A stretch of DNA of 64,000 bases from Apostichopus japonicus (taxonomy: Eukaryota > Echinodermata > Holothuroidea > Aspidochirotida > Stichopodidae), in assembly GCF_037975245.1 (NCBI RefSeq), contig NC_092582.1, positions 13,514,077 through 13,578,076 on the forward strand. Direction: 5' to 3'. The translations under genes and the position numbers were made by a program. Shown here piece after piece: positions 12,947 to 26,584 of this stretch; the stretch's first letter is position 1; each line of letters opens with the position of its first letter. The notes under the pieces were generated by a model. It was not told the origin of the DNA, did not search any database, and saw nothing but the letters and a program-made list of their open reading frames with translations.

Positions 12947-15900
12947 ATGATACAGCTGCTGTGGATGGAAGTAGTGTTGTAGGCTCATAGAGTCTCTGTT
13001 ATATGTTTGATGTTGGCTCAGGGAGGACTTTTGCAGGGATAAACAGTCTAACTGAATATTTTAAATATCTGTCATTAATGTTAAGAAATGTTAAACAGAT
13101 CAATAATTATAACAATCTCCGTTTCAAGTATGTTTTTGAAGTATTTGAAAAGGGAGTCCATTTCTCCATATATCCCAGAAAGGTGGAATTGTAGCTAGTA
13201 TTGGATTGGCATACCTACAGGGAACTAGAACGACCACCACTGGGGGTCATATAGGCACAACCAGGTTATAAGGCACATACACCCTTGCCAATGTCCTGTT
13301 GGCCCATATGGTGTTAGTTTATCCAAGGCGCCAAATGACCAGCTTATGTCTAGGTCCGTTGGCATTCCTGAGCCAGAGAGCAATTTGTGCCCCTGTCTGC
13401 CCCTGACTTGTACTTTAGCCAATATAATCAATCACAGAAAACAACTTTAGCTTGATTTGTAAAATATGTGAAATTTTAAGTCTGTAGATGTCTGTTGATG
13501 AATTATTCTGTCTCAATATAGTAGTTTTTTCTGTTTTCCAAAAACCTTTGAGGTAAAAAACATCAGAAACTTTTGGGAAGAATACCAGATATCAGTTTGA
13601 AATGCAAACTGTCACTTAAGTAGGGGAAAAAAAGACAAGAGAAAGTAAGAAAAAAAATGATTAATCAACATAACCGTCGGGATTAAAGTACCAGCAATCT
13701 GACAAAATGAGTAGATGCGGTCTCGATTGCTGCACGTTAGAAAAGCTTCAGATGTTTAGTTGCAAACCGGTGGATGCAGCTACTGGGCCAATTAGGACAA
13801 ACTTTACCACATATTGGTGTTTTAATAACAGATTTTACCCTCCCAAGTTTTTGAAACAGCATTATAAGTTAATTCTGCTGTATGTACTAGTGGAATTTGA
13901 TTTTTCACTGTGCTGCAAATATTACTGGATCTAATAAAATGAGTATGCTACCAAAGTGATATGACAAAGTACTGTGAACTTTATGCATCATTTGCTACTC
14001 ACCCTCCACCCCAACCCCCCCTTCTGGAGGCTCATCCACATTCACTCACTCATTTGGTCATTATTGACTTTACCGATTCATCATGTCAAACAGATCATTT
14101 TGAAAAAGAGAATTTTAGCCAAAAAGGATACTGTTTTTGCACAAATTTTTGAATATATTATACAAGGTTAATACAGTTACATAATTTATGTAGTTTTCAT
14201 CTCACAGGTTTATTACTTACGGTAGCATTCAAACCGCATCTGCCCACTGTGATCTTTCTTTAAGATCCAAAATGTTGTCAGATATTTGATGGGAGTTTGA
14301 AACCCCAAACCTTGCAAATTGTTGATGACATTCCCCAGATGTGAAGAGCCAATGGGATTGATATAGATCCTACTGAAACTGTGTTGAATTTAATCCTTGC
14401 TAATGCTCACACAATGAAAAGAAAAGCATATATATGTTGAAAGGAAACATACAAGGTTTGCGGTATGATACCTTGTGTGAAATAATAAAAAATGGCATTA
14501 ATATAAATGGATAAACAGGAAACTTTACAACTATAAACAGGGCAAAAACAAATTACAATGTTCAGTAGAAATAGATGGCAAGTGTTCAGAGATATCTAAG
14601 GTAGGGTTACTTTATAGACAGGTTATTAAAACTTATTGGGTCAATTTGCTTCATTGCAATTTGACTCACCAATTTATTATTCAGGAACTGAAAAAAAACT
14701 ACTGAATAATTATATTTAATTTACTAATTATGATTACTAACCTGCCCCTCCACTACAACTGCACCATGGCTCTTGTTTGTTAAGTTCTATATGAATCTAT
14801 GTCAGAGAGAAGAAAATAAGAATAGTAAGCTGTTAATTCTATTTATCAATTTGTATGACAAACTTTGACGTTAAATTGTAAAAAGAATGTCCAAGGGTAT
14901 ATTAACGTTATTTAAATATTTGAGAGAAAAATCAGCCTTGATTGGAAGTGGTTTTGTAGAATGTGGTCGACATGTTAGTATCATCACTATATAGTAAATA
15001 ACCAAATGAGTGAGTTTTATATTCTAAGGTACTGTGAGGTTGTAAACAGACTAATTAACACATTACCTGCATGGTTCTATATAGTAGGAGAAAGATTATT
15101 TGATGTGATATGTTATTTGGGAATTGAAGCAAAAATTGAAATCTGGGCTTGTGAACATATATTTAAATAACAAAGCTATATCTTAAAATAACAAAGCTAT
15201 ATTAGCAATTATACATCTTTTGCAATATTCAAATAACAAAAAACAAATAATACAATCCCCACCCTCATAAAAATTATTTTCTACAATGTTGAGATCAAAA
15301 ATGTCAAAATTTTGAGATTTTCAAAAGGTGAATTTTGACTACTTTACAGACTGACGCTAAAAATAGGTCGTATGGCACCCACTTAGTCAAATTGTACATA
15401 TCTTAAATTCCTGCACAATGTTAAGTGTGTTATATACTATAAGGTATTCAAGTATCAACAGGAGTAACTCATAATTAAGAATAGCATAATTAATCAGGTA
15501 TAGTGTTTGATTCAGGCAGGGTCTTCAGATCAAGGCTACATGAGCAACATGCACTTAATGGCATTACAGTCTTTACATGGTGATATGCCTGGTATTGATA
15601 TAGTGGCCGAACAGAGAATATTTGTCACCACCTCAACTGAGCTACTTATAACTTGACTCTTCCTTTAACTTCTATATAACCATGCACCAAGAATGATGTA
15701 TCTTTGCCATGGTTCATATTCATGTGCCCAAACAATTATAATGTTACTTTCAAGATAATTAACCAGAGAAATTTTTCAAAGTACATGTTAATTGCCATTT
15801 TGGAAAGGTCATAGGTACTGTCCCTAAATGTGCTTGATAGGCTAAGGATAATAATTTATGCTCAAATTTCAAAATCTAGCATTGTTACTGACACTCTTAA

Positions 15901-16099
15901 ATCATGCTCCCTCCCTCACCCCCCCTCCCCCCCGCCTCCCTCACCATCCCTCTTCCCTGGCACTGAGATATTTTCTAAATCTTCAAAGTCTATCCTCAAG
16001 GTCAGAACTTCCTGAAATAAACCGTGGAAACTTTTACATAAATTTTGGGGCCAATACTGAAGACCTTAAAATACTTGTAGCTATCTACATATATTTCTA

Positions 16100-16105
<6 letters not shown>

Positions 16106-16133
<28 letters not shown>
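16106..16133. repeat. TA dinucleotide repeat
   Basis: Uninterrupted alternating TA. Confidence 0.95.
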
Positions 16134-16134
<1 letters not shown>

Positions 16135-16626
16135 CAATTTGGGGGACACTATGTATTGTCCCTTTTAAAAACAATCCTCATCAGAAGTACAATCAGTTGG
16201 CTACCTGCTCCTTGATGGTCGATGATTGGCGATGCTATCATTGGTAGAGCTACAAACCGTTTGAAGCACAAACTGTTACATGCGGCTCATACCATACTCT
16301 GACCAATCTTCCATATGATATTAAATATATATTTGGGCATAAGTGTGCAATATTTGATATGATCCTCCTAAGCTGTCATTTCAGGCACACTCCAAGTTTT
16401 AATTTGTTTGTGACAGAAGTTCAACGAGATAAGTGATAAATGAGGTCAAATCTGGTGAATTTATTGCTTCCCTGCACAGCTTGAAACTCACTGTCCATCC
16501 CAACAAAATCCTATAAGATTTAATACAAAGTAGAGAGGCAAATTTTATGCTGTATAGTTATGAGCATAATTGCACGTACACACGAATAGCTTGAAAGGCA
16601 GATTTTAATAGCAGAATATAGTGATG

Positions 16627-16671
<45 letters not shown>

Positions 16672-16685
16672 CATATGTATATATA
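16627..16685. repeat. TA/CATATA microsatellite
   Basis: An alternating TA run followed by several ACATAT units. Confidence 0.95.
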
Positions 16686-17336
16686 CAGGTGGCAAAGCTT
16701 ACATTGGAATGAAACGCTTCCTTTTTTTCTGGTTTTGAACCCAGTAGGGGCTGAAAATTTTTTCCAATTCGCTAATTATTTCACTGGACGCCTTCTTAAA
16801 GTCTTTATTAACTTTATGGCATAATCATGGCTCTGCAAAGACTTTTATTTGGGCATAAACCCTGACCTGGACCCATCCATTCCAATAACCCAGTATATAC
16901 CTCTAATTGATCCCATGTCCCAGGCTGTTACATTCCCCTGATCCTGCCCACCCCTCCCCCTCCCCTTCTCTTCTCAGGCCTTTGTATTAAAGTCCTTTCA
17001 TGGTTGTTTGTACACCACTAGGACCGCCAGTATCTTCCTGGCATCATTACAGATCAGATATGTGCAGTATAAATATATGCACAAACATCACACAGTTTAT
17101 ACATAACGCATTAAAAAATCGCCCTGTCATGTATTGCCCGATAAACAATATCATTTCTTTGCAAACTTAATGTCCCAGAGGGTGCATGCAGGCAGAATAA
17201 ATTTTCTTGTCTTCTGGGAATTGCATGGTAATTTGTATAATGTAGTGATTTACTGGCATCTGTTTCATATCTGAGATTGCACTGAAGTGATGGAACAAAC
17301 TGGATAGCAATAGGTAACAAAGCAGGCAATATGTCA

Positions 17337-17655
17337 GCTTGTATTATAGCCTTCTCTGTCACATTCTGCATTTAATATTTCTTCACAGGAGTTTGTATGT
17401 ATCTACATATATGTGTTTGTATGTATATATGCATATATATATATATATACATACATATATATGTATCATTCATATCTTATATGTATATATGTATGTATAA
17501 AAGCTTTTATTATAGCTTTCTCTGTGACATTCTGCGTTTTATATTTATTCACAAGAGTTTGTATATATTTACATATATATATATGTATATATGTGTGTTT
17601 GTATGTATATGTATCATTCATATCATATACTGTATATGAATATGTATAAATGTAA
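17337..17655. repeat. 166-bp tandem duplication rich in TATA/TGTA
   Basis: GCTTGTATTATAGCCTTCTC at 17337 recurs as GCTTTTATTATAGCTTTCTC at 17503. Both units then share ACATTCTGC, CTTCACAGGAG or ATTCACAAGAG, a TATG/TATA microsatellite and TGTATCATTCATATC. Frames over it (YIYIYI-type peptides) are repeat translations. Confidence 0.85.
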
Positions 17656-17661
17656 AAAGTG

Positions 17662-17722
17662 GGTGGAGGCTGGAAGTTTTTTCACTGTTCTGGATTTTCC
17701 AACTCACTACAGTTTCATTTAT
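17662..17722 (+). mobile_element. 5'-truncated copy of the same SINE body
   Basis: GGTGGAGGCTGGAAGTT, TTTCACTGTTCTGGA and CTCACTA repeat those at 18034-18079 with only a few changes. The tRNA head is missing and the copy begins at about its 3' end. It ends in TATATA, as the complete copy does. Truncation at this point is the usual result of incomplete reverse transcription. Confidence 0.75.
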
Positions 17723-17968
17723 ATATATATTCAATTGCCTTTGTCGTTTATTTCAGTTTCATTTAACAGAGTCTGTTTGAAGTATCTCTTTCAAGATCCG
17801 GCGTTAGATCATAAATGATTTCGAGTTGATTAGCATCATGTTTGATCTCTAGAGTACGGCAAATATGTCACCAAAACAGAACTAGTATTGTTCGATACAG
17901 GTGGCTGATGCCTGCAGTAGAATTACGACCTTCTTTACGGCTGTTACGAACCTCTGGACATTCAATCA

Positions 17969-18095
17969 GCATCCATAGCCTAGTTGGTTAGGGTGTCAGC
18001 ATATAAAGCGGGAGGCCCGGGGTTCGAATCCCGGTGGAGGCTGGAAGTTATTTCACTGTTCTGGAGTTTCCAGCTCACTAAAATTTCAATTATAT
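17969..18095 (+). mobile_element. tRNA-derived SINE, 5'-complete copy
   Basis: A 73-nt tRNA-like head (17969-18041) has an A-box TAGCCTAGTTGG (17976-17987) and a perfect B-box GGTTCGAATCC (18021-18031). The acceptor arms GCATCCA and TGGAGGC pair at 6 of 7 positions. The anticodon stem pairs badly and there are no flanks of a functional tRNA gene, so it is a SINE head and not a tRNA. The body GGCTGGAAGTTATTTCACTG continues to an AT tail and recurs at 17662-17722. Confidence 0.8.
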
Positions 18096-21000
18096 ATGAT
18101 GTGTGTATGTGAACATATATCATGTAACTTCTGTTATTGATGATAACTTAGTAAACTTGTATATTTCAATGCAATTTGTCAGTCACTAGTGTGACCTTCA
18201 AAGTTGGTCATTAAATGGTTCCTGAAAGCAGCCTCTAATATTCACCAAAATGGCAATCAAGAATGATGAGTTTAATTTGCCGCCTCTAAGCATCAAATTA
18301 AGATTAAATTTGCAACTAAAAACAACAACAAAAATCCATTATTTCACTAAATTTGCTTTAACAGAGAAAAATATTCTGTATAGACTATTAAATATTGATA
18401 GGGGGAAAAAAAGCCTCAAATTGCTCTTTGGGAGTGACTATACTGCACTGTAGCTAATGTATATAAAACCACATAGAAATTGACAGATCTCCATGTGATA
18501 TGTGAATAGATCTCATGCTCCTGTCAAACTAAGTGCAAACTCAACACGAATACAGCTTTAACACTATAGCAGTGCCATCGTCCTAGTTTCTAATCCCACG
18601 CAGACACCCTCAATTGTGTCATTGTCTTCACATTATGACCAATGTGTTTAGTTTCATGTTTCACTTGACACAACATTCCGGCAATTAAAGGTAACAGTGT
18701 CATATCGTCTCTCGGTTTATGTATACCGTGAAATGTCTACCTTTTGGATTGCACGTGTTTCGCATCACATTTGTAATCACAGCTGCTCAGCCATCTCTAT
18801 ATCCGCACACTGTAGAAAGGACGACTTCTCAGATTTGTTTGTATTTTTTAAAGTTTTTTTTATGCATACACGTAGTACCGTTTCTTACTCTGTAAATAGC
18901 TGTATAAACGTTTGCGTGACATTCTTTGCATCATTCTGCAAGGAGAAAAGCTTTCAATGAATTTTGATGAAGACAGTTTGTATTAATTTACTCTCCCTCG
19001 TATCCCCAGAGACGATGCAGGCTATTATCGCCAGGAATGTAATCACCAGAATAAATTGAGAGATATTACACAAGATAGATATTTAGGAAATATGTTACTT
19101 GGAGAATAAAACATATTAAAATGAATCTTTTATTACATAGTCGATGATTGAGAAGATCTGTATGCTAATAAGTTTCCTCAGGGATGAAAAATTTGTTTGA
19201 AGGGCAAAAATGGCAGGATATTTGATAGGGAGGGGTTAGAAGGAGGGGGGAGGGGGGTATTTTGAGCAGGATATAGCTGTCCAAATTGGCTTTGTTTTTG
19301 TATAGTTCCTAAAAACCTTGAATTTTATTTCATCACAACAATATTGTTCTAAAACATATAAATAAATAAATAAGCTAAACACATTTTTTAAGTTGATTTA
19401 ATTAAATTGACTTGTTATCCTACCCACATATTTACCTGTTTATCCAATGACAGGCAGTAAAGATACATTGCAGTGACAAACAATATGATATTGCACAGTA
19501 GACATGTGTATTAAAGTATACTGCTGCAATACATGTGTTATTACAGCATCCGAAGGTTAACCGTTTCAAAAATCATCTGATATGTCTGAGCATTGGTAAT
19601 CTCAGATGCATCTCCATGGAACATTGTTACAGGTACTTTATCAGTTGAGATAAGTGATGGTTATAAAACTCCATTTTTTTTCCATCTCAGCTGTTCACTT
19701 CAGAACATTTACATGAAATATGGCAAATTGTCATGGCTGCAATTCTGAAAAAGCCATGAAAAAGTAATTCTGTGAGATATATTTTATGCAAACGGAGATA
19801 ATTTCTATCAATTCTAGTATAATTACAGTGTCTGTAAACAAGCAAGGAAAATAAACTTGACTGTCTGAAGTTGTTAATGCCATGATTTCAGTTTGCCAAT
19901 AATAAAACTAATTCATATATTAAAAAATAATAATAATAATCATAAAAGTCAAATGAACATCAATATCCATTAAATTTTGTGTGTCAGTTGTACTTTTTTT
20001 TATCAATGGGAGTTTTCTAATCTAGTTGCCATAATTGTGTTGGTAGGTTTGCTTATCAACCCAGAACACTTAGAATTAATGAACATGTATGCTTTGACTA
20101 GGACAGAATTTTGTTAATTATGAGGGTTAATTCTCAGTCCAGGGACCTGTTAATTATATTGTAGGCATGCACTAGTGTTTAAACTGCATATATCTATAGT
20201 TTGAAACAGTTTTAACTGAATCTATGGTTTTGGAATTTTTGAAAATTTGATTTATAATATAACCAAAGTCATATACACAGCATTAAGTTGCAATTCCTAA
20301 GTAGTACCTGATCTACTTTGTTAATTTTGTCACAATTCCTGAAACGTACATCAACGTCCATCAAGATTGTTTGTCAGTTTTATGAGCTTTCGAAGTATGT
20401 TTATATATAAATCTGCCCTGATTTTGTAGGCAAATTGACCCAGATATTTAGTAATTAACTTGTTTTTACAATGGCAGAACTAATTTGTTCATTGTACTGG
20501 TAGCACGACCTTAATGATAAGGCAATCCATTTCATATACACTGCTAAATTGGATGTCTGTTGTTGGAACCCAAATCTAAGGTGTTTGAAAGTATACTCTG
20601 GTGAGTGTGTTTGGCTCCTATAACATCAAAGTAACACATCAGTAAATTACACTTCCCACATATGTTAAGCACTCAGGTACAGTACTTGTGCAGTCTTATA
20701 TAGTATACATTTAGTTCTTTAGTACTGATTTAGTCCTTAAGTACTTATAGAGTTCTTATTTAGTCACTTGTGGAATCGTCAAAGTCAGCTCTATAGAGTT
20801 AGCGATTCCTTTGAAGAAGGCGCAGATGAGCTGGTATATGTTTTACCTATGACAACTTTAGTGCTGGTTCTTATATGCAAATTAGACTATGTATGCTAAA
20901 TACTGATTATCTGAACCCTCGTTGCAGGAGCAATATCCGTAGGAAAATGTTCTTGTTTGTGAGGGATATATGCATAAGAAGTGTTTCTTGTAGTTCATGG

Positions 21001-23771
21001 AAATATATCCTTACAATAAAGACTTTAAACTGTACATGATAACAAGGTGATGCTGATGACAGAATCAACAGTGTCGAACAGTATGTTCAAGTATAAGCCT
21101 AAAGTGATTTTTTTTTTTTTGTTAAATAAAAATCCAAGTTATTGGTTTATATGCTAAAAAAAGAGTAAATTTTGATTTATATACATGGAATTGATCAAAT
21201 CAAGGTTGAGGTGGCTGCGAGATGGAAGTGCAACTCAGTTGATGTCCTGAAATTTGCTCGATCAAAAAATCTATAATGGTAAATATAGATATGAACCACA
21301 CTTTCCTTATTAAAAATGAAAATATTCATGTTTTCCAATTTTGATTTGCCAATCATGTTTGTTCTTGTCCTCACATCATGGTATAAAACATTTATTTGAA
21401 AAATGTGATTTTAATAAGTTAAGGCAAATTGCCTAAGAGAAAGCTATAGTACAAAGGAATATCAAACAATAGGGTTCATATCTGCCACCTTGGCAGTGTC
21501 TGTTGTATTAACATCCCCCCTCTCTTACCTAGGCTGACCCTATACATGCCACTCCGACCTACCCTGGGTACGTGTACGATGAAACACAATAGATTGTCAT
21601 ATATATGCTTTTAACACAATACCTTAAAAAATAAAAGTTTGAACTCATTTAATTGATAATATATCATATTTTTCTTCATGATACTTCTATCAACATCACC
21701 TCCTTAAAGCTGGTCATCAGTATTCTGGCCCCAAATTTTTACAATTCTAGTTACTTGCGGAAAGCTAGACTCGTATCAGATATCCATAGACATTGAGGAG
21801 TTTTCGGCTCAAAATTGTAAAATGTCTCCCCGAAGCAAAATGCTTTGAAGATGGGCCCTAAAAGGCTTCTTGAAATTTGACCGCGCATGAATTACCGCTA
21901 TAGGCGTTTTTCTATCATATTTAGGGGCTACGGCTATGCAATGACCTTTAAAGAAGCTAATTATGATAAAACGTTTGCAAAGTTCTACCAATTGCTACAG
22001 TAGGTTTATATTATTTCTGTCTTAAGAAGCCCTCTTTATTTTTTTAAACTGGATTCTGTCAAGTATTTTCGTTGCAAGAGTGAGCCTGTATATCAAACAA
22101 ATTGGACATCTTTTATAAGCTGATCAGGAGGGAGAAGAACAAGAAAAGTTTCACTTCTCTCTCTGTGCGTCATCTAGCCACCAGGTACAATGCAAAGGAA
22201 TCTTGGTTGGTGGCCTCAAATTTTAACTTTGAACATCAACTTGAAGACCCTCCTGTGGTGGATGTTAACTATGGCCTAGGGCAGGTTTCAATGGCACAAC
22301 CCCCTCCCCCACCCCCAGGGGCCCACCTCTTTTTGAAAATGTATGATTAAGGGTTCTAAGTTGAAAAATTATCTTCTATTTTGAAACTTTGAAGTAATTA
22401 TGTTAAAGATTTGTCCACTTTTTTCCCCCCAAATATTATATTCGTTTTTCCCCCGAAATTTTGTGACAACCCTAAAAGTGTTGCATGCACCCTCTAATTT
22501 GAATGATAGGGATCTAGTCAGCACTCCCATAATCACAGCTCCAGCCTTCAGATTTAGCTTTTGTTGAGATCTTTACATGCAAAAAACACTGTTTGCCATT
22601 GAAATTAGATTTCCTGTGCATTAATTTACTTTTCTCAAAAGTTTGTTTTATAAATTATTTTATGTCTGAAATTTTAGCATTCTCTTTCTTGAATTTTCGG
22701 TAACCTTTTCGCGAATCTCCCCAGAGAGGCATGTAGAGCTATAGATGGATTCGTTATGCTGGTTTTTACAAATAAGTAGTTTATTCATGCATTATGTAAT
22801 CAAGATAAGGGGTGATAACTTTGTCGTATTCCAAGGATCTGCTATTGAATTAGTTTTGTCACTTGCAATCGTCCAGCTTCAGCAACAACTTAAAAGGAAA
22901 GGAGAAGGGAGAAAAAAAAAAGGACGGATTTTTATTTTTTTTTATCTGTTTAACAAATTTAAAATCAAGATATATACATGTGTGTGCATGCAACGCACAG
23001 GTGTGACTACGTCATTTGTACCATTGCAGGCAAATCAGTGCCATCAGTCATGCAACGTAGTAGAACTGTGTGTATCATACAGTCATATGTACTACAATAT
23101 AATACTACATGTACTACGTAGTCTTGAGCAAATTTTCGTGCCTTTTCTTAAACTAATTGCAGGCATTCATGCCACCTGTGAGCAACTTTGCTGTTTGATA
23201 TATAAACAGCTTTATGAATTACAATATGTTATTTTTATTAAACTTGCAGGCATCCATGTTTTTGTTCCATTTGGGAGATTATTCAATATTTAAAGTCAAA
23301 AAAGAGGGACTGCCATTTTGCTCTCGTGTAAACATGAGATCGGATTGCCTCTAAATGATGAAATCAGGTAGATTTATTCTGTCGTGCATAGCTATATACG
23401 TTCAACAATCTCTAATCGCTGAAAACAATGCCAGTTTTAGCTTATTTTAACAATTAACGTTGATATTTTACCGAAACCATTTTCATAACTGTCACACCTA
23501 TCCAAGCGACTAAACCTTGAAGAAAAGAAAAAATTAAAGTGCGGGTTATTCTATCATATTATGTTTGAAGCTTGTTTATATATTATGTCGCGTGTATATG
23601 ATGGAATCCACCCAATGCACGAAAATCCAAATTATTACAGTTGATTAAATTTGAATATGTAAACGAGCATAACACAGGATTTAAGCAATTAAAAGAATGC
23701 AAATTGTGTCCACGCTTATAGTAGAAATGAACAACTGTGATGTTATCTGTGAATACAGTAGATGACAGAGA

Positions 23772-23803
<32 letters not shown>

Positions 23804-25744
23804 GCAATTAGCAAAGTAGCAATTTGGTTTGTATTTTGTCTGTTGCTAGGTATTAATGTTTTGAATATTTACGATTACCAGCTTTATTTTCCTTTGGTAA
23901 ATTAATCCTTTGCCGATAAAATTGGCTTAACACGTAAACGTAAAGTTGTATCATTTTCTCTGCACTTTTATATCATTGTTGCATTTCGTCTTGGCTCTTG
24001 CGAATGTGAGTATAACTATATAGATATAAAGGAGAGTAGGCGGGGATACTGCAGCGTGAGGAACAATCAATATAACGGAGCATGAAAATTAAAAGATAAG
24101 AGTTGAAGCACGGAATTTATTCTTTAGCTATACAATATACAACCTGAAACCCTTATCTAAGGCTTATAAAGCCAATTACTCCCCAAAAAATTAAAAACCT
24201 AACTTGAATCAAACACAGACCGGCCTGAGTCTCAAGGAAAAATTCCATCACAACTCTTAATACCTCTTTCAGGCCAACTTTCCTCGTCGCTTCTGGAAAA
24301 ACCATACTGACATTCTCAGAATGTGTCACATGCTTTTAATCTACGAAATGTGACTTGCCTCTCAGGTCACTTGCTGACTTCTCTGTCAATCATAAACGCA
24401 CTTGCGCGTGTAGCCTCTGAGAGACCTTCTTGGAAACGACCCTGGAAATGACTGTTTTGTACGTGTATCTGTCTTGACCAATTATGTACATTATTATATA
24501 TATTCTTCATCTTGTGTTATGTTTGCAACAATGATGACGCCACGATCCTCCACCATTATATAAAGGAGACAAAACGTTTTTCTTAGAATTTTTCACTAAA
24601 ATCTCACCAGAAATCGATGATGGAATTGAAGATCAAGTTTCAATAATTTTTCATATTAATAAAAAAATTACACATAACATAAAACTATGAATGGGATACT
24701 TTGATGCAGGGTTCAGGATGATCAATGTATCATAGACTAAAAAGGTTTCGGACTGCTGCTTTGGTTTGCTCATTCATGTACTGTAGAAGTGATGTGGATT
24801 CTGTTCATAATAATACAGAGAGACATATGTTTCCCAAACTTCAAATCAGTACTCCGGTTCATTTACGTTGAATATTCCGTCACATCATTAAAGTTAGTTA
24901 TGATGCAAACCTTGATGTGAAATCCAAATGTGTAAAGGTTTATGGCTTGCTGAGGTTTATTATTACCAACCTCTGAGGTGACTTTAATGTTTCAACTACC
25001 TTCTGTCGAATTATCAAGGCTGTTTTTCTTTTTGCAAACTGACTATTTGGATTGGAGGCCAGTTGCGAATTGCGCTATTGGAAAATATATGTAGATCGTA
25101 TGATGAACTTAAAAAATTTGTTTTAACTATTAATATTTTTCCTTTTTTAACAACAAAAATGCACTGGAAAACTGTAAATTGGTCTGTTAGTCTATTATGA
25201 AAACAAATTTTGGAAAGGGGGGGGGGGGAGAGGGGGAAAGGACTTGTTTTAAACAAAGAAACGCTCTTTTCATTATCTCATGTTTATGCAACATATAGAT
25301 AGTCGTATAGTTGCATGGTAAGATATAAATGACTGATTTTAAAAAAGTATTCAGTTAATTTATTCTTCTGGCTCATACACCCCCATACATAACTTCACTC
25401 TGCTGTTTTTTAAAAATATCTCTCAGAATGGCAGATAGGCTTAATAACAAACCTTTCATATGCTGCAGGAATACATAATAAGTTCCAAATATAATGAAGA
25501 TCCATAATTTGATTAATTAACCTATTTTTTTTTTAAGGGTACATTAATTGGTAAAGTGAGTCATTCTCTATATGCCATATGGCTATATAGCTGTTATAGG
25601 CTCACCTGTGGTTTAGCAAAGCTACTAAATCAACAACACACTCACCGAACAAGTTTTCATATGGACAATAATCATGAGACCGCAAATTGTGGAAATAGTT
25701 CTAAAGATGTTTGGACTCGTACTTTTATTTCTCTTCGTCCAATG
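18096..25744. other. Non-coding, AT-rich
   Basis: No supported gene. A TTTAGTnCTT-like phrase recurs at 20700-20765, a C-rich diverged block lies at 22270-22510 (possibly an old relic of a DNA element), a T26 run at 23776 and a G-run near 25220. Confidence 0.55.
23776..23801. repeat. T homopolymer of about 26 bases
   Basis: A long T run, possibly the reverse-strand poly(A) tail of a retroposed sequence, though no body is recognisable. Length may be inexact in the assembly. Confidence 0.9.
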
Positions 25745-25811
25745 ACAACCGGCATAGGCATAGGAGGCGGGGGGGCTGGGGGGGCTGCAGCCCCCCCAAC
25801 CAAAATTTTTG

Positions 25812-26395
25812 GTGAAAATTCGGGCAATATGCTGAGAATTTTTCGGGCACCTACTGAGAGAAGAATAATTTGCAATGTGTTTTTCAATTCTTTTGGGGGG
25901 AAAATTCGGGCAATATGGTGAGAATTTTTCGGGCACCTACTGAATGAAGAAAAATCTGCAGTGTGTTTTTCAATTGTTTTTTTTGTGAAAATTCGGGCAA
26001 TACGCTGAGAATTTTTCGGGCACCTACTGAGAGAAGAATAATTTGCAATTTGTTATTCAATTTGTTTTTGTGAAAATTCGGGCAATATGGTGATAATTTT
26101 TTGGGCACCTACTGAAAGAAGAAAAATCTGCAGTGTGTTCTTCAATTGTTTTTTTTTTTTGTGAAAATTCGGGCAATATGGTGATAATTTTTCGGGCACC
26201 TACAGAAAGCAGAATAATTTGCAATGTGTTTTTCAATTTGGTTTTGTGAAAATTCGGGCAATATGGTGATAATTTTTCGGTCACCTACTGAAAGAAGAAA
26301 AATCTGCAGTGTGTTTCAATTTTTTGTGAAAATTCGGGCAATATGGTGATAATTTTTCGGGCACCTACTTAAAGAAGAATAATTTGCAATATGAA
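25812..26395. repeat. Alternating A/B tandem array, seven units of about 75-91 bp
   Basis: Units start near 25812, 25900, 25985, 26070, 26161, 26245 and 26325, each opening with GTGAAAATTCGGGCAATA or a close variant (the second lacks the leading GT) and containing TTTTTCGGGCACCTAC. Units alternate between a version with AATAATTTGCAAT (first, third, fifth, seventh) and one with AAAAATCTGCAGT (second, fourth, sixth). The true repeat is therefore a dimer of about 170 bp, expanded after the two versions diverged. T-run length at the unit junctions varies. Confidence 0.9.
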
Positions 26396-26433
26396 TATGG
26401 AAGGGTATAATAACACGGAAAATATGATGAAAA

Positions 26434-26584
26434 TTTTTTTTCGCGCTCCGCGCGTTCTCAACATCTTAATGTGCATATCATATAGGCAATTATCGGTTAT
26501 TTGCATGTGATGTAATAACCGATGAATGCCCATATGATATGCACATTAAGATGTTGAGCGCGCGCGGAGCGCGCGAAAAATTTT
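26434..26584. repeat. Long near-perfect palindrome with CG-rich base segments
   Basis: Two arms of about 70 bp surround a loop near TGCATGTGATGT (about 26501-26512). Each arm has, from outside in, T/A run, CGCGCTCCGCGCG-type segment, then CTCAACATCTTAATGTGCAT, ATCATAT and TATCGGTTATT. The arms differ at only a few positions. The outer part is strikingly CG-rich in AT-rich DNA. It sits wholly inside the 25753-26647 element and may be an older foldback element or a structural part of it. Confidence 0.88.

Larger units (their letters stand above)
12947..17336. other. Non-coding; one unexplained GC-richer block
   Basis: Mostly AT-rich. The block 13200-13430 is GC-richer and more complex than its surroundings and opens a minus-strand frame (with LDKLTPYGPTGHWQGCMC) that I cannot match to any family. 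It may be an old repeat. A tandem AATAACAAAGCTATAT occurs at about 15165-15200. TA repeats lie at 16106 and 16627. Confidence 0.5.

Noticed and set aside
17397-17818. Open frames with Tyr-Ile repeats that look like membrane segments
   Set aside because: They translate a TATA/TGTA microsatellite.
17969-18041. A tRNA gene
   Set aside because: A and B boxes are good, but the anticodon stem does not pair, the T stem has a mismatch and the sequence continues into a SINE body repeated nearby.
22270-22510. Another hAT-like element
   Set aside because: It is C-rich and suggestive, but I found neither matching inverted tips nor a target duplication.
25625-26284. Several minus-strand open frames with recurring peptides
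   Set aside because: They are translations of the tandem array inside the 25753-26647 element.
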